Under the pieces are notes generated by a model. That model had not been told where the DNA came from. It was given only the letters and a program-made list of their open reading frames with translations, and ran no database searches. Below are positions 1 to 12,664 of a stretch of DNA of 64,000 nucleotides, piece by piece. The stretch spans positions 868,001 to 932,000 of the forward strand of contig CBFFRP010000297.1 of the NCBI GenBank assembly GCA_965644295.1, written 5' to 3'. A program made the position numbers and the translations under genes. Numbering within the stretch: the first letter of the stretch is position 1; every line of letters starts with the position of its first letter. This stretch comes from Paraphysomonas bandaiensis (lineage: Eukaryota; Chrysophyceae).

Positions 1-467
1 TGATGGGACAGAGCAACACCATTCGTTTTCTTAAATCGAACAAGTGTGAAGGATTCGATTGACTGTGGCGACTGACCTTCAGGCCATATATCAATATACG
101 CCAGGCGCGGTGGTAAATCTAGCAATAGAAAGTCAGAATCAACACTATGCTAAGAAAATGCATTCATACCTAAGAGCCTCTCTTTTCTCCGTAGAATGTG
201 TATCAGTGTTTGGAAAGGATATGCAGGAAGGTAACGTGTATTCCGATTGATACAGTAGAGGGCAGAGGCCACATGGTCATCAATATTCCAGTCCTATTTG
301 ATAATAATCAACTTGTCCATGTCATATATATGTATGTGTATATGTACCTCTATTTTGGCATCTTCTCTACGTTTCGTGGCTGTATGATGATGAACTTTAT
401 TACCATTCGTCTCTACCGCAATATTATCTTGACGAGGAAGATTATCTTCTGAATCAGATATTTCCAT
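1..467 (-). CDS. hypothetical protein, 5' part of a gene running off the window
   Basis: I do not recognise this protein. The model begins at the ATG at 467 and has exons 467-348, 293-170 and 118-1 (open at the window edge). The introns are 54 and 51 nt, both GT-AG, and the frame is kept across both. The first 40 residues are acidic and polar (MEISDSEDNL start). Exons 2 and 3 look globular, with pieces such as DWNIDDHVASALYCINR and LPPRLAYIDIWPEGQ. Splice structure and composition match the other genes in the window, which supports a real gene. An overlapping plus-strand ORF (59-250) has no splice context and is taken as a shadow. The function is unknown. Confidence 0.6.
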
Positions 468-487
468 TGCTACTATCACAGCTAACA

Positions 488-1185
488 CGCGTCTTATATA
501 TATATATATACACCTAACACATATATATATAACGACACAGTGAGGTAGATTGTGTCCAATGAATGAAGTGTATAACAGTAAAAGTATTCATAATAATGAT
601 GAAAAACATATAAACAACATCTCTTATGAATTATAACATGAAGAGTTAGTTATATCTTTGCCTGTAAACCCATCAGCTCAGATGTATGTATGTATGTGAT
701 TACTTTAAGTTTTCTACCTTATGATTTATATTAAATTTCCTTTAAATTTCATGTATAAAAACTGAAAATATCGGAATTTTAGATTTTATTATATAAAAAT
801 TCTCTATTTCCTTTTTTAGTGTGTTGTAAAAATTGTCAAATAAAAGCTAGAATCTGTCGAATTTTTGTAAAAAAATACCATTTTTATCCTAAAAATTAAC
901 TTAAAAAACAGAAAATATTCCAATATTTTGCTCATATTGGTGTACAATGTATGTAAATCCCCGAAAGAAAATCATGGACAGATGTCCCATATGTAGAATT
1001 TTCTCCTATGAATATATACGTACATATATACGTACATGTACAATGGAACATACGTGTGTATATATACATGTACGTGTATACACAGAAACATCTCGATAGA
1101 TATGAATCCATATCAGAGTGAGTCACATTCCATTCCTATACCACACTTATTCTTATAAGAGTAACCTACACTATCTTGTGTATAT
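488..1185. other. AT-rich intergenic region
   Basis: This lies between the divergent unknown gene (-) and the PrsW-like gene (+). It holds TA/TATG-rich runs near 497-535 and 1010-1085. I see no coding signal. Confidence 0.5.
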
Positions 1186-2454
1186 ATGAAACAGTATACT
1201 GCAGTTACAATGCAGCCAGATGAGAGTTTTGAGGACCCTCTTATCGTTAAAGTAGAAGAAACCGTTACTTCAAATAATCATCCTGTTAAATTTTATGAAT
1301 CTCTTTGTATAAAATATTTTGGTACATGGTGTTGTGGACTAGGAGTCTTATTACTTGTATTCTTTGGGTTGGCTATACTGGTGTCTCCTTTAGGTTTGCT
1401 TTGTGCCGCTCTTGCACCAGGAGTGCTTATATTGCTACTAACACGTCATTATTACAGCGAACAAGTCACTCAAGGTCAAATGATAGGTAAACGTTTATAC
1501 ATTACTTGTTTTGTAAGGTTCTAATCTATTTGGTAGTTTCATTTTTTGAGTGTATACTCTGGATGATACCACTGCTGGCTTGGGATATGACGTGGCAATT
1601 CGCTATCGTCCATAAGTTGAAGGATGGGGGACTCTGTGCCATGTGCATATTTGCCTACATTGTCAACTTTTATTTCTTTGCTGGATTTTGTGAGGAATTT
1701 GTCAAGTTTTTGGTTCTTCGGCGAATTCAACACTCCTGCTTGACGAGTGACTGGAGAGCACTTCTTGTTTATGGAATATCTACTGGATGCGGATTTGCCA
1801 CAGCTGAGAATATAATGTACGTGTTTAGTGGAGGCTATGCTACTGCAGTTGTTCGGGCTTACATGTCTGTACCATTGCATTGTACTACTGGGGCGATTCT
1901 TGCTCTCGCCATCGCTAAGAATCGCACTGAGGTTTCACCAGCGCCTTTCTGGAATGGTATATGAACGTGTGTAGTGTATATATGTTTGCTTACTTTATAT
2001 ATCAGTTATATTTGTTCCCTGGTTAGTCCACGGCAGCTATGACTTTTTGCTGACAATAAGTGAGCAGCCTTCGACAGGTAATTATGCGGCTCTTTCTTAT
2101 CTTGGGGCAATAGGATTCTTTCTCTTTGGGCTCGCATACGCGAGGTAAGCATTGCTAACAAAGAGGAATGTATGAAGGGGTAATAAATGAATTAGGAATG
2201 AAGCTGTGAAAATGAGTTGCACCTATCCCGAAAAAGTAAATATTCATGGTCAAATCCTCTGTTCTCAGGTATATTGCGTCAATGTTAAAGTTGTTGTTCG
2301 ATTAATGTTTTGCAATAGCCACCTATATTAGGGTCGGAAGGTATCTCACAATGGGGAGACAGTTCTGAATGTGTTTGCTCTTGCTTTTGGTGTTGTGCTG
2401 GCTGCTGCCCGAGCAAGGAAAGACCAAATGATGTTTGAAATTCTCGTTTTATAA
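1186..2454 (+). CDS. PrsW-like intramembrane metalloprotease (M82/CPBP-like)
   Basis: Five exons (1186-1486, 1537-1956, 2006-2144, 2196-2268, 2332-2454) with introns of 50, 49, 51 and 63 nt encode 351 aa. The protein is a polytopic membrane protein with several hydrophobic segments. It carries the three PrsW hallmarks in order: an EEFVK motif near residue 152, an AEN motif near 190, and His motifs HCTTGA near 214 and HGSYDF near 248. In bacteria PrsW cleaves membrane proteins such as anti-sigma factors. Eukaryotic members are patchy and their substrates are mostly unknown, so the role here is inferred from motifs only. The N-terminal ~40 residues are polar and probably cytosolic. The ATG at 1186 is the first in frame; an ATG nine codons later (1210) is an alternative. 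Confidence 0.8.
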
Positions 2455-3574
2455 TTTGTCGTATTAGCTACTGATGTATTTCTTTTCGCCTGTTAAACGA
2501 AACAATTATTATTGATGAGAACGCTCGACGTATTCTTTTTAATAATTATATGGAAGTGATCCCTTTTTTTTATAGCGTGCTTCGTCGAAATAAGGCCGAT
2601 ATATAATTTTAATTTTACTTCAGTTGCATTAACGAATAGTCATATGAATATTAATTTGCTTCTGTTCATTGCTTCTGTACGTATTTCTTGATTATGGCGA
2701 TACAGAGGATTCTCTGAATCCACTCGGAAGAAGATTCTGTAAATTCACTGCCATCAATTTTTTCGGCCATCATCGTTGCTTAATATATATATATATATAT
2801 ATGGTATGAATACAGAGTATAATATTACTTTGCTTAGTTGTGTACTGTAGCTTCTTTCAACTTTGGGGAAAATAGTGTTTTTATGAATGTTTCTAGGTGA
2901 AATATGCATATTTTCAATGATTATTTTGGAGTTTTTGGGTATATGGGTACGTTGCTATGGATATTGCTCAGGAAACTATTCTCTAACTCTAGAAATCATT
3001 AAGAAGATAGTGAACAAAGTTGCCACAAAGTGCCAGTAGAGTTGCATGAACATTGTTGTCTAATATTGTTTAGAGTTTCTTCGGAGTATAGAGGAGATAC
3101 TATATTCTATATTATTTTAAAACCACTCAGTTCTATATATAGCAGTACAGGTCATTAATGGTAGTCCGGTTCCCGGCAATTATAATGGCATTACCATTAG
3201 TGGTTACCAGGCCCTGGTTTACCCCTAGTGTTGTTCATCGACTTACTCGTATCTATTATTAGAAGAATATCTTGTATGTATAAGTGAACAAGTATGTTGA
3301 ATCATATCCTCGACATGTCATCGAATCTTCAAGGCACTAAAATAGTAGCTCCACTTGTACAGAGAAAATACCAATATTTTCTCATCATATTTTTATCAGC
3401 CCCTAAAAATTCAGACGATATAGTGATACGACTTCAGTAACTCTATCACTCAACGGATATATACTTGATAACTGCATAGCATAGTTTCCATAAGATTACT
3501 ACCAAACACAAGTAGTTCATAGTACTTCATTGTGCAAGAAATTCTGAATATTACTATGTTATTACGATAATATA
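2455..3574. other. AT-rich intergenic region
   Basis: This is a convergent intergenic region between the PrsW-like gene (+) and the TraB gene (-). It includes a short (AT)n run near 2779-2802. No exon with a coherent frame and splice sites was found. Confidence 0.5.
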
Positions 3575-4955
3575 TTATAGCCCACTAGAACAATGCCAAC
3601 CAAAGCTAGACCAAATACCTAACACTGCATTAGTAATACTAAAACTAAAGAGTATCATTTCAGTGGAGGGCACAAATAGCCGCAGCACTCTAATCGTATT
3701 AAACCGACGGTATAGTGCAAGAGAAGTCGAACTTCTTCGCGTGACGCACCGACGAGGCTTTTCACTGGCTAAGCATTTAAGACGCCGCTTTACGTGATGT
3801 CTGTTCCAATACAACAAAGAATTATTTCGGCTATTTCGTTATGACTCCTCTCTCTCACCTAAGGTCATCAGAAGTATAATCTCTACGGACTGGACATCCC
3901 GGGTATAACATCAACTCTCGAATTAACCCCCCACTCTCCCTACCTGTGGTAGTAACTGACTCCCACAGTCTTACGATTCCAGGTACATGTCCTGCTCCAA
4001 CCACAGCAACGACGTCCACGTCATACTTCTCTACAGCCTACGAGTGCACCAAATTACATTCGAATATGTTCATAATTTCACCAGAAAATAGACATCTGAC
4101 AAACAATATACCTGTCGTATCATGAGCATCATATACATGTCGCGCTCATTAATGAGGCTCTCCACGAGCCAGGGATAATTTTCCCCCAGCTCAAGTACAG
4201 CTTCAGTTATCAGGTCCGTCTGGGTTCTAAAGTCTTCCAGAATCTGTTACATTCACTTACACCAAACCAAATATAAAACAAATACACACAGTCTTCCATG
4301 CCTAAATATATACAGCATCCACCATAAAATCATTTAATAACCTTGCTTAAGTCAGCAGGACTTAGCATATCTAGTCCGGAAATTAAGAAGTGAACGATCA
4401 AAGAAATTTTCTCGTACGTGCTTAGTCCTTGCCAAAGCCGTGCTAAAGTTACATTGACTGGACGATCACCTAGCATAACTTTGGCATTAATCTAATTTTT
4501 AGAGTTATTACATATGGTTCGTATAATATATCAATACTGACTTTAGTGGCAGCTTCGTATGCAACTCGAAACTCTTCTCCAGGCATGATTTCAAGTTGCT
4601 TTGCAATGGAGGAAAGGAATGCAGTATAAACAACTGTAAATAGATTTGTTTCACCTGCTGAAACTCTTCGTATAATATCAGTCATAATATTACACTCATC
4701 CTATAGAGAGAGCTGTAAGTTTATTGAGATAGAACACTTGAATCATACAGTTACTACTGGAGGAGGGTCCAATAATCTGGATCGACCATTGCATAGTTCT
4801 AGAAATACAAGACCAGGACGAATTGTATTAATAAGTTTGATTGCATCTGTACATGATTTGCGTGATACATGAGCTGTGCCTAATATATGGATACTGTGAC
4901 CACACCACTGAAGAGTAGTGATATCTTTCTTTAAATCATCAGGAATTATTGACAT
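3575..4955 (-). CDS. TraB-domain protein (TRABD/pheromone-shutdown family)
   Basis: Seven exons (4955-4749, 4700-4542, 4491-4342, 4243-4112, 4037-3944, 3889-3859, 3800-3575) give a clean 332-aa frame. Near the N-terminus is the family signature ILGTAHVS followed by FLELCNGR. Further on come LGDRPVNVTLARLW and VVAVVGAGHVPGI, both typical of TraB proteins. The last exon has a hydrophobic stretch (LFSFSITNAVLGIW) that probably forms a C-terminal membrane anchor, as in eukaryotic TRABD proteins of the mitochondrial outer membrane or ER. The biochemical activity of the family is not settled. Intron 3 is 98 nt, longer than its neighbours. The ATG at 4955 is the first ATG in frame. Confidence 0.85.
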
Positions 4956-5016
4956 ATTGATACTTAATAATATCAGCAATATGATGGCTATATATAGCTA
5001 TATATATGTGTGTATA

Positions 5017-5165
5017 TGTATCGACAGTCAGCATCTTATTTTGCGGGAATAAATAGAAGCAAATATACTCTACATTAATGCGATACAACTACGGCTGGAA
5101 TACAGATAATTGTTGTCTCAAAAATAGAGGTATTATTGAACAAAAAATATACGTAGATGTATAGG
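5017..5165 (+). mobile_element. element A copy 1, ~150 bp MITE-like repeat
   Basis: One of four related copies (also near 8584, 16354 and 32041). They share a core reading CAACTACGGCT, then GAATACAGATAATTG, then TGTCTCAA. The left end (GTATCGACAGTCAGCATC) matches the others. The right terminal repeat is degraded. The element is too short to code for anything. Confidence 0.7.
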
Positions 5166-5512
5166 TACAATATATATGTGGGTCACCTGCACAGGATGTA
5201 TGAAAATAGATGTTTATGTAGTGTGATTTTCAAGAAAATATATAAAAAAGCACGGTTTTCAGAGGGTATATTTTATGAAAATCGAGTATCCAGTAAAAAT
5301 CGGGTATGTACTGTAAATAAAGTTCATAGATATCACGGATATCTACATATATATTTATATTTTTCGTGTATGTAGTCTATAAACACGTAATTTCTAGACA
5401 TCTATTGTGCTGATTTTAAGCACTTGAAAGTAAGGAGTTCTTGCACTCTATGCCAGTTGGGTTCAATGAATGCATGCATTAACATCCACCTGCATAAATT
5501 ATTATAAATACA

Positions 5513-6621
5513 ATGATAGAGCAACCCCCATTTGATCCTACTATACACATTAAGAGCTCAACTATTGTATCAAATGATCGTAGTCATTTGATTGATGAGT
5601 TACGTGATCACATACGAGATAATGACTTATATGATCCGCTATACTGCACAGACGAGCAATTACGTCTGTTTTTGATTGCCAGAAATTATGATGTTAATGC
5701 TGCTTGCAAGATGTTAATTGAAGCGATAACATGGAGGAATTTCCGTCAGCCACACAGTGTAGAAAGTAGAGATGACTGGCCAAGTGCTATGAGCAAAGAA
5801 ACAGAAACAGGAAAAGTGTATATTCCTGGTATATTGTCTTCATACGTAAGCGTAAGGATACTAATATTGTTCAGGGCATGACAAATGGGGTAGACCTCTT
5901 CTGGTTTTTAATAATCAAGTCCAGAATACTTCCTGTCCTGATGCACATATGACATTACTCTCGTGGAACATGGAGTTTGCGATACGCCAAATGCCTTCAC
6001 ATGTCGATAAATATTGCGTCTTCATGGTATTTTAAATATTTTTGTATTCCAGTCAGTTTTAATTCGGGTACAGCATATGGATGGGTTCAGTATTTTTAAC
6101 TCTCCTGGTATTGCAGAGATCAAAGAAACTTTGCATATAGTGTGCACGTGTTATCCTGAGCGCTTAGGTCATATTATTGCATATCAGCCACCTTCGTACT
6201 TTTCTTTTCTCCTGGGAACCTTGAATGTACGATAAACATCATATGTTATTTTATTTATGGCTTGGCGTTTTAGATGTTCATTGACCCCAAGACTATGTCG
6301 AAGTTAGTCTTTATTAGTGGCGATATTTCTGAGGGGAGTGAAAATGACCAGACACTTCGAGATATAATAGGTTTGTGTCAAGTAGAAGCTCGGCGGATTG
6401 CATCTGATGGAGTGAATTTACAGGTGATACATGGAGAGATTTGACTGGAGTCTCTCGCGGTGTGCTTGAACCCAACTGCTCCCCAGGATACAGGTGCGAT
6501 TAGGAAAACTGTTTCTGCTCTTTCTTCAACGTCTTTTATTGATAGCCACTCGGAGTACTGGCCCACCGTATTGACCCGAGTGGAACGGCTTCGCTCAGCT
6601 ACTGTGACGGATGACACTTAA
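5513..6621 (+). CDS. SEC14-like (CRAL-TRIO) lipid-transfer protein, paralogue 1
   Basis: Six exons (5513-5828, 5875-6026, 6074-6226, 6274-6370, 6424-6493, 6546-6621) with introns of 46-53 nt encode 287 aa. The N-terminal CRAL-TRIO-N helical region has LRLFLIARNYDVNAACKML. The lipid-binding fold follows, with HDKWGRPLLVFNN, CYPERLGHIIAYQPP and a downstream FIDPKTMSKLVF segment. Family members exchange phosphatidylinositol, phosphatidylcholine or other hydrophobic ligands. The gene faces a second SEC14-like gene (7584-8511). The last intron (6494-6545) is inferred because reading through it hits a stop at once, whereas splicing gives a tail ending at the TAA at 6619-6621. Confidence 0.85.
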
Positions 6622-7583
6622 ACAGTATAAACAGTTAATGTCGGAAATAGGAAAGGATAGGTTCAGTGTCACGAACGGTAGTTTTGATGAACATAGATAA
6701 GTGTAAGAGTAAGGGCATATATATGTCCAAGGTGTGAGCTGTAGGTGTAGTCTGTGATAGAAGACAGATTAGAATGCTAGTCATTATTATCACAGATAAC
6801 CTCTGATAAAACAAGTTAATAACACTATCGTTTACTATCAACTTGTGGCTTGTTATTGCCTTACAACATTTTCTATTAATCGTCAATAGAAATTACAGAC
6901 ATAAAATAATAATTGCAACTACAATGGATTAGAACCTGCTTCAATAGAAGGATATCAGAGTTAAGCACTAGTTAGTTAAATTTCAATGCTACACGCCTAT
7001 TTCTAATAATCAGACATTCACTACCAACTACCAACTACATAACCTATAAGCCACTGTACCTTTTCAGGTTGAGAATTTCTTCAGTGGAACTAACATTGAT
7101 GACTGATTTGCGCAAGAGCATGACCCCTCGGCAGGGCTGTGTAACTATTAATTAAATTTCAATTAAATTGCACGGTATATACGTAATAATTGCAATTATA
7201 ATTTAGAACATAGAACTATTCATGTTTTTACGCATGAATCGTTGCTTCTAGAATTAAATGACAATAGAGCAAGTTATATTGATTGCTAGTGTATAGCTAC
7301 TTGGGTATGTAGGTTAGTATCAATTGGGACAGCAAAAAATAGTTGAATTGTTATACAGCCTTGACAATAAAGAGATGTTAATTGTTATTACATTCCACAT
7401 GAGACTTCAATTTGCTATTGAATAGATTGTATTACAAGGGGGCATTGATACGGTAATCGAAAATCTCTCGTAGATATATTATGTTTGTTCCACATGATTG
7501 TGGTGCATTTAGTGATAGTTGCGGTATTGTATGCGAATAAATAGAAAATTCAAAATATACTGTTGCATTCCTTCGGGAGTACC
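6622..7583. other. intergenic region between convergent SEC14 genes
   Basis: AT-rich DNA. Apart from the hAT relic at 7065-7155, no coding signal is seen. It contains CAATTGGGACAGCAAAAAATA at 7321-7341; a related sequence lies close to the second hAT relic, near 62560. This suggests both stretches are decayed copies of one family. Confidence 0.5.
7065..7155 (+). pseudogene. hAT transposase C-terminal relic
   Basis: Translation gives QVENFFSGTN. After a one-base frame change it gives TLMTDLRKSMTPRQ and then a stop. This matches the end of the hAT dimerisation domain, in which a VERxFSxA motif is followed by TDLRxSMxP. The frameshift and missing upstream domains show it is dead. A second relic with NQVERLFSRAKIALT lies at 62678-62758. 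Confidence 0.6.
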
Positions 7584-8511
7584 TTACTTCCCTTCATCCG
7601 ATTCCACGGAAAGGTTAGGCGCCTCTCCACCATACTCTTTCGGAATTTGATCTATTGTCATCACGTTTAACAGCTCATCGAACCATACGTCTTTAGATGA
7701 ACAAACTCGAATCTTAGCATTGGTAGCTTCATCTAGCAATGAAGAAATAAGTCGCCAGCCGGCAGATAACACGTACGGGGCGTTTATGACAAACATCATG
7801 CCAAGTCTTTCAGGATAGTGATCGCTATCTGTGCTTGCCATACTCCGAACAAATGTCATTGCATCGGCGGTTGCTAACCCGAAATTCCATCCAGCAGCAT
7901 CAATTACGGCAACAAAGGTTTCAATGTTGTGTCCAGTGCGAATAGACTCTTCATGCATAAGTTGTACAGCTCGTTCTGCCTCCCAGGCGTGATATCTGAT
8001 AAGGTTCTGCATCGAAGTATACTTCAAAACGTTCCATATTTCAAACTTACCTACAACATTCAAGCAAGTAATGAATCTTCATAAGTACATCACTCAATCA
8101 CGCCATACCAAATTGTCTCCAAATTATAGGCCTTCTCTCATTATCAAAACCATGTACCTTAGTAGGAAAGTATTCATGTATAATAGAAGTATTACATTGC
8201 AACACATCATATGCACTTTGATACTTTAAATCGTATATATTCTCCTCATCTCTCCACTCGATATCACGTTTAAGCATATGAAATGCTTTATTAGGATCAT
8301 AATTACGTGCCCGAAGAAATCGTAATAATTTATATGTTTCATTTTCAGTTTCTGATGTATGACATATCGATATACCTGATTGTAGTACTAGTAACTGTAG
8401 CTGTTTGAAGGCCTGTATATGTGTATCTGTTAAGTTTGGATAATAACCAACTCGTTTACTTAAATGTGAATTAGGATGATATGTAGGTAAGTTTAGTTCT
8501 GTGAGTACCAT
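7584..8511 (-). CDS. SEC14-like (CRAL-TRIO) lipid-transfer protein, paralogue 2
   Basis: Two exons (8511-8109, 8050-7584) with a 58-nt intron encode 289 aa. The N-terminal part has LLRFLRARNYDPNKAFHMLK, the usual CRAL-TRIO-N helix. The second exon has FVAVIDAAGWNFG, HYPERLGMMFVINAPYVL and IPKEYGGEA, the typical lipid-gate and closing motifs of Sec14 proteins. It is convergent with the SEC14-like gene at 5513-6621 but differs in intron number (one against five) and clearly in sequence, so this is not a recent duplication. Ligand and location are unknown. The start is the first ATG of the frame. Confidence 0.88.
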
Positions 8512-8583
8512 AGTTTCATTAAGTAGTAGTTAAGGTATGTATGGTTATAGTGCTATAGTCTGTTAATGGAGTGGTATAGATGA

Positions 8584-8732
8584 GGCGTATCGCAGCATCT
8601 TAGTTTTCGGGAATATATTGAATCAAATATACTCTATATTACTACAATGCAACTACGGCTTGAATACAGATAATTATTGTCTCAATATTAGAGGCATCTT
8701 CGGAACAAAAATATACAAAGGACGCCGATACG
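8584..8732 (+). mobile_element. element A copy 2
   Basis: It begins GCGTATCG and ends GCCGATACGG, so both terminal inverted repeats remain. The internal core matches copy 1 in the same orientation. It lies about 70 bp upstream of the start codon of the second SEC14 gene. Confidence 0.75.
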
Positions 8733-9142
8733 GGGTCATCTCATATGAATTCCTACGTAACACTATTTGGCTAATTGGTCAAATAAGTGCTGCTGGTGAG
8801 GATTAAATTAGAAAAAAGAATTTTCGAATCTTTTTATTTCCTTCTATATGCTCAGTGCTGTGTATACAGTATGTCGTCGTGTGTATATATAGTAGAAGGG
8901 GACTAAAATAGATGATTTTATGTATAAAAATAGCAGATATCTCGAAATATCCGGATATCTATATAATATACTGTAAATATTGATATGATGTCATTATAAA
9001 TAAGGGGTTTTAATGAACTAGAGTGTATTAATTGCATGTATGCTGTGTACGGCTGGCTCTACATGTCTATATATATGGCACAGTATCAACTCCAGTGTCT
9101 TAACTATACAGTCCACCACATCACACTCATCACTATACTAAC

Positions 9143-12100
9143 ATGTTTAAATCTTTCATAATATTTGTGAATATTCTCTCTTTTACACAGTCTCTTGATA
9201 CCCCTACATGGAGTGAATGGACAATCGATCGATCCCATGCGTATGTTAATCTATACACGGGTGATAATGTACACAATAGTTTTAATATATTCTGTAAACA
9301 TCATTTTCCTGATAGTAATAAAGATCTGTGCTATCAGAACCTTTGGAGTTTATGGAGACATTCATTTGGCTATACGAGTGATGTCCATACAAGTCCCTCT
9401 AATACAATTATTATGACACTCATTGATTCATGTCAACAAGCAAGTATTAGAATTAATAATATTCAATATTGGATTCGTGTTGATGCAACAGATGATATAA
9501 ATGAAGTGGGAAAGCTTGCTTTATCTGTTGGGTGTGCCATTGATTCGGATGATACCTTTAGAAAGGATCTAGTATCTCAAGTGCAAACGAATCTACATGG
9601 CTATGTTGAATCTGCCAGACGGTTTGATCCTTCACAGCAGTATTCAATGTGCATTCCTGCAATATACAGACGACGAGCAAGGCAGCATTGGCGTGATGTA
9701 GATATACAGTATACTGACACAACTAAATCACTGCAATCCAGTTCCTATCGCTGTGTTTATCCTTACAGATCATCACAAGCCGTGCATCCTGATGTACTTG
9801 CAATGCATCCGATGGGCTCCTGCATATATCAGAATTTAGTTTACTATAAAAATGAATGGATATATGTCTATGATGCTGATGAAACGAGGGGTAAACATCC
9901 CACTCCGCCTGCTGTGAGGTTGGATACGATGCGCCCCTCCCATGTTCGCAACATCAAGGATGGAGTATTTTCTCCTAGAGTGGAAGAAAGAAATATATTA
10001 CTTCAACGAGTACGTGCAGATAGGGAGAAGCTTGTAGCTAAAGGTGAAGAATGTGCCGATTTGGTCTGGAATTACAACAACAGTCAAGTTGAAAGCCTTC
10101 AAAATAATATATTGGTATGTTCTTATTGTGCTGGTAAATTATGAAACTTATTGCTATGTCTCAGCATATCAATCGTCTCCATATTCTGATCAAGCGACTT
10201 GTTCCTGCCAACCATGGGCATGCATTGCTCGACGCGGCCTTGCCGCTTCTATTGAGCCTTGACCTGCATCACTCATTGGGCCACACTCCACACAATTTCA
10301 GTATAGAGGGAGAAGCTGTGTTCGATAACCAGATTTTAATTCTTGGTGATGATGCCCCAACAGTACTGGATGATCGACTCAAGCTTGTGTCAAAATGGGG
10401 CCCGCTGTACGTAGCGACAGATAGGAATGGTATTGAACAGGGTCTTACTACCCCCCCTTCAGATTTTGAGATTTGGCAAAGCATGTTATGTCCCACTGGA
10501 GTTCTATGCCAGTAAGTGACCGAGTCTATTAATTAGTGGTTTTAGGTTTGAAACATATAGGTTTGGCTCTTTGATGGCCGGAGTTGGAGGTTTTGGCTAT
10601 ATATATCTCAGTGAGCAGCATTCTTTGAGGAAGGAATTCTACCATAAACTTCGTCGCGTAGCTCGTAGACGACTTTTTGATGAAAAGCAAACATGTTCAC
10701 TAAATACAGAACATGAATGTACACACAATGAAGGAGCAAATTCAGCACCAAAAGCTCTGTATGATATTAATGATGAGTGTGTACTACCACACTGCACTTA
10801 CACTCTTGTACATGGCAATGAATCTTGGTTAGAAAACGAAGACTTTAAATTGTTGATTATTCAACGCGCGAATGTCAGAAGTCTAAGTAATATTAATACA
10901 ATCGTAAATGGTATTCTGTCGAGATACCCAGCGATGACAGTTGTAATCGACAATTTTGAGAACAAATCTCTTGAATATCAGTTTACGGCAATGCAAAGCG
11001 TGTCCGCTATGATTGCTATCGATGGGGCTGCTGTAGACAATGCTATATTTCTTTCTCCTTGTTCAGGGTATGATTTTATTGCTGATCTTCGTCTTTAATT
11101 TCTTATTGTTTTAATTATGGAATATAGATTGGTGATCATTGGGAGAAGTATAGAGGAGTGGGGTGCGAAGTGCCTAGAGGACGGATTTGATATGCATAAA
11201 ACTCCGTTTAATACATGGCAACAATGGCTAGCTTTATCACTCCTGCATACACCGAAGGGAACAACCTATGTTCGTAGTGTTGATGATTTGGTCACAAAAG
11301 TGGAGGAAATGCTACATCTCAGGCACGCATGTTTGTTGTCGCGCGGTACACGTCCCCCAGCTTGGTATGGCGATAAGTATATAGAAGGTATATTGACCAC
11401 GTTAAATTGGCAATATGTCATGCTTTGTTTCAGGTGATGAATTAAATAAGTCGAGTACAACGATTATTTCAACCATTGATCAGCAGCCCGTAGTTGTTCT
11501 TGAAACGAATGGATCGATACGTGTTAAGTCGGATTCAGTTGATCATTATAGAATATCGAATCTTTATATTCAGCCTTTGTCTCCGACCGTGGTTCTACTT
11601 GATGTTGTTTTGAGGGGACTACGCGCAGCGAGGAAGTCAGTGACTGTTTTTAATCCTGAATCTACCGGGTTTGGATATGCTGTGTTTCGAATGTCTTTTT
11701 CTGAAGCACATGTGATAAATATGTATAGTGAGACTTTTCAATCTCTGGAATACTTATCAACTTGCCTAAACTATATCAAGTCAAGAACTCTGCTTCCGAC
11801 CAATATATTTTTTGACAGCATTGATTATCACCGTGTCAGTGAAAAGAATATTGCTGTGTCAGATATAACGCTTTGTTTTGGTACTGGTGTGCTGAATTAT
11901 GAGAAGTGTTTTTTCTCATGTATGTCTGGGATTGATGAAGAAGATATCAGGGCTTGTTTATATAAGTCATTGTCGGAGAGAATTCAAATGGTGGCTCGTG
12001 CTACTCGACAAACAGCTGTATTAGAAATATCTTTGCCACAGTGTTTCAGTGCATACAAGTTTTCGACTATATTGGAGGAACAATTAAGTGATCATTTTGA

Positions 12101-12664
12101 AACATTTCGGATACTTGGCTATACCTCAACTCATAATATTTTTTATGAAGCATACTATCCACTTTGGAGGTCCCGTAGTGGTTTTGAATTCGGACAAGGA
12201 AGTTCTCAAATTTACACTCCTTCAAATGTACGTGTGGATATTATCCATCCAAGTTACGATGCTATGGTCACAGTAGGGAAGAATGCAACCTTTGAAATCA
12301 CTGCTGTCGTGCACGGTTTGGACACTACGATGTATGATGAGGCCGAAGGAAAGTATGTTAGAACAGGTTTGCTGAATATATGTCTAAAATATTAACTGTA
12401 ACATTTGTATCAGAGGATGCTGTTGACGTGTACATATTTGTCAACGATCACATCGTATATCCATTAAATGGATTGACTTGGATATACCCGGAAGTATACG
12501 GAGAATCGTTTACAGTACGTGCTATTGTGCGTGCAAATCTGGGGATTCATCACTGCAACATATCGTTGAAATTAATGCATTTCGTTCATACCGAGAAGAA
12601 GTGTCATCAGTACCAGCTATTAGGTGCCGCCTCCGTAGACGCGCAAGTTAACTACATATCGTAA
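9143..12664 (+). CDS. secreted/luminal glycosyltransferase-like protein (GT61-like) with C-terminal extension
   Basis: Six exons (9143-10114, 10165-10511, 10546-11067, 11128-11387, 11434-12366, 12414-12664) with introns of 34-60 nt give 1094 aa. Residues 1-17 form a signal peptide or anchor. The stretch around residues 560-610 ends in GAAVDNAIFLSP, resembling the GAxxTNxxF motif of GT61 (DUF563) glycosyltransferases such as EOGT. The usual GAHG is replaced by AIDGAAVDN, so the donor site may be altered. From about residue 700 there is a Rossmann-like stretch (VVLLDVVLRGLRAARKSVTVFN) that recalls a decayed methyltransferase. The last ~150 residues look like a beta-sandwich (TVGKNATFEITAVVHG). 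A Golgi/ER role in glycan assembly is inferred. Confidence 0.7.

Noticed and set aside
59-250. 63-codon plus-strand ORF at the left edge
   Set aside because: The minus strand carries exons with matching splice sites over the same bases; the plus ORF has no ATG start.
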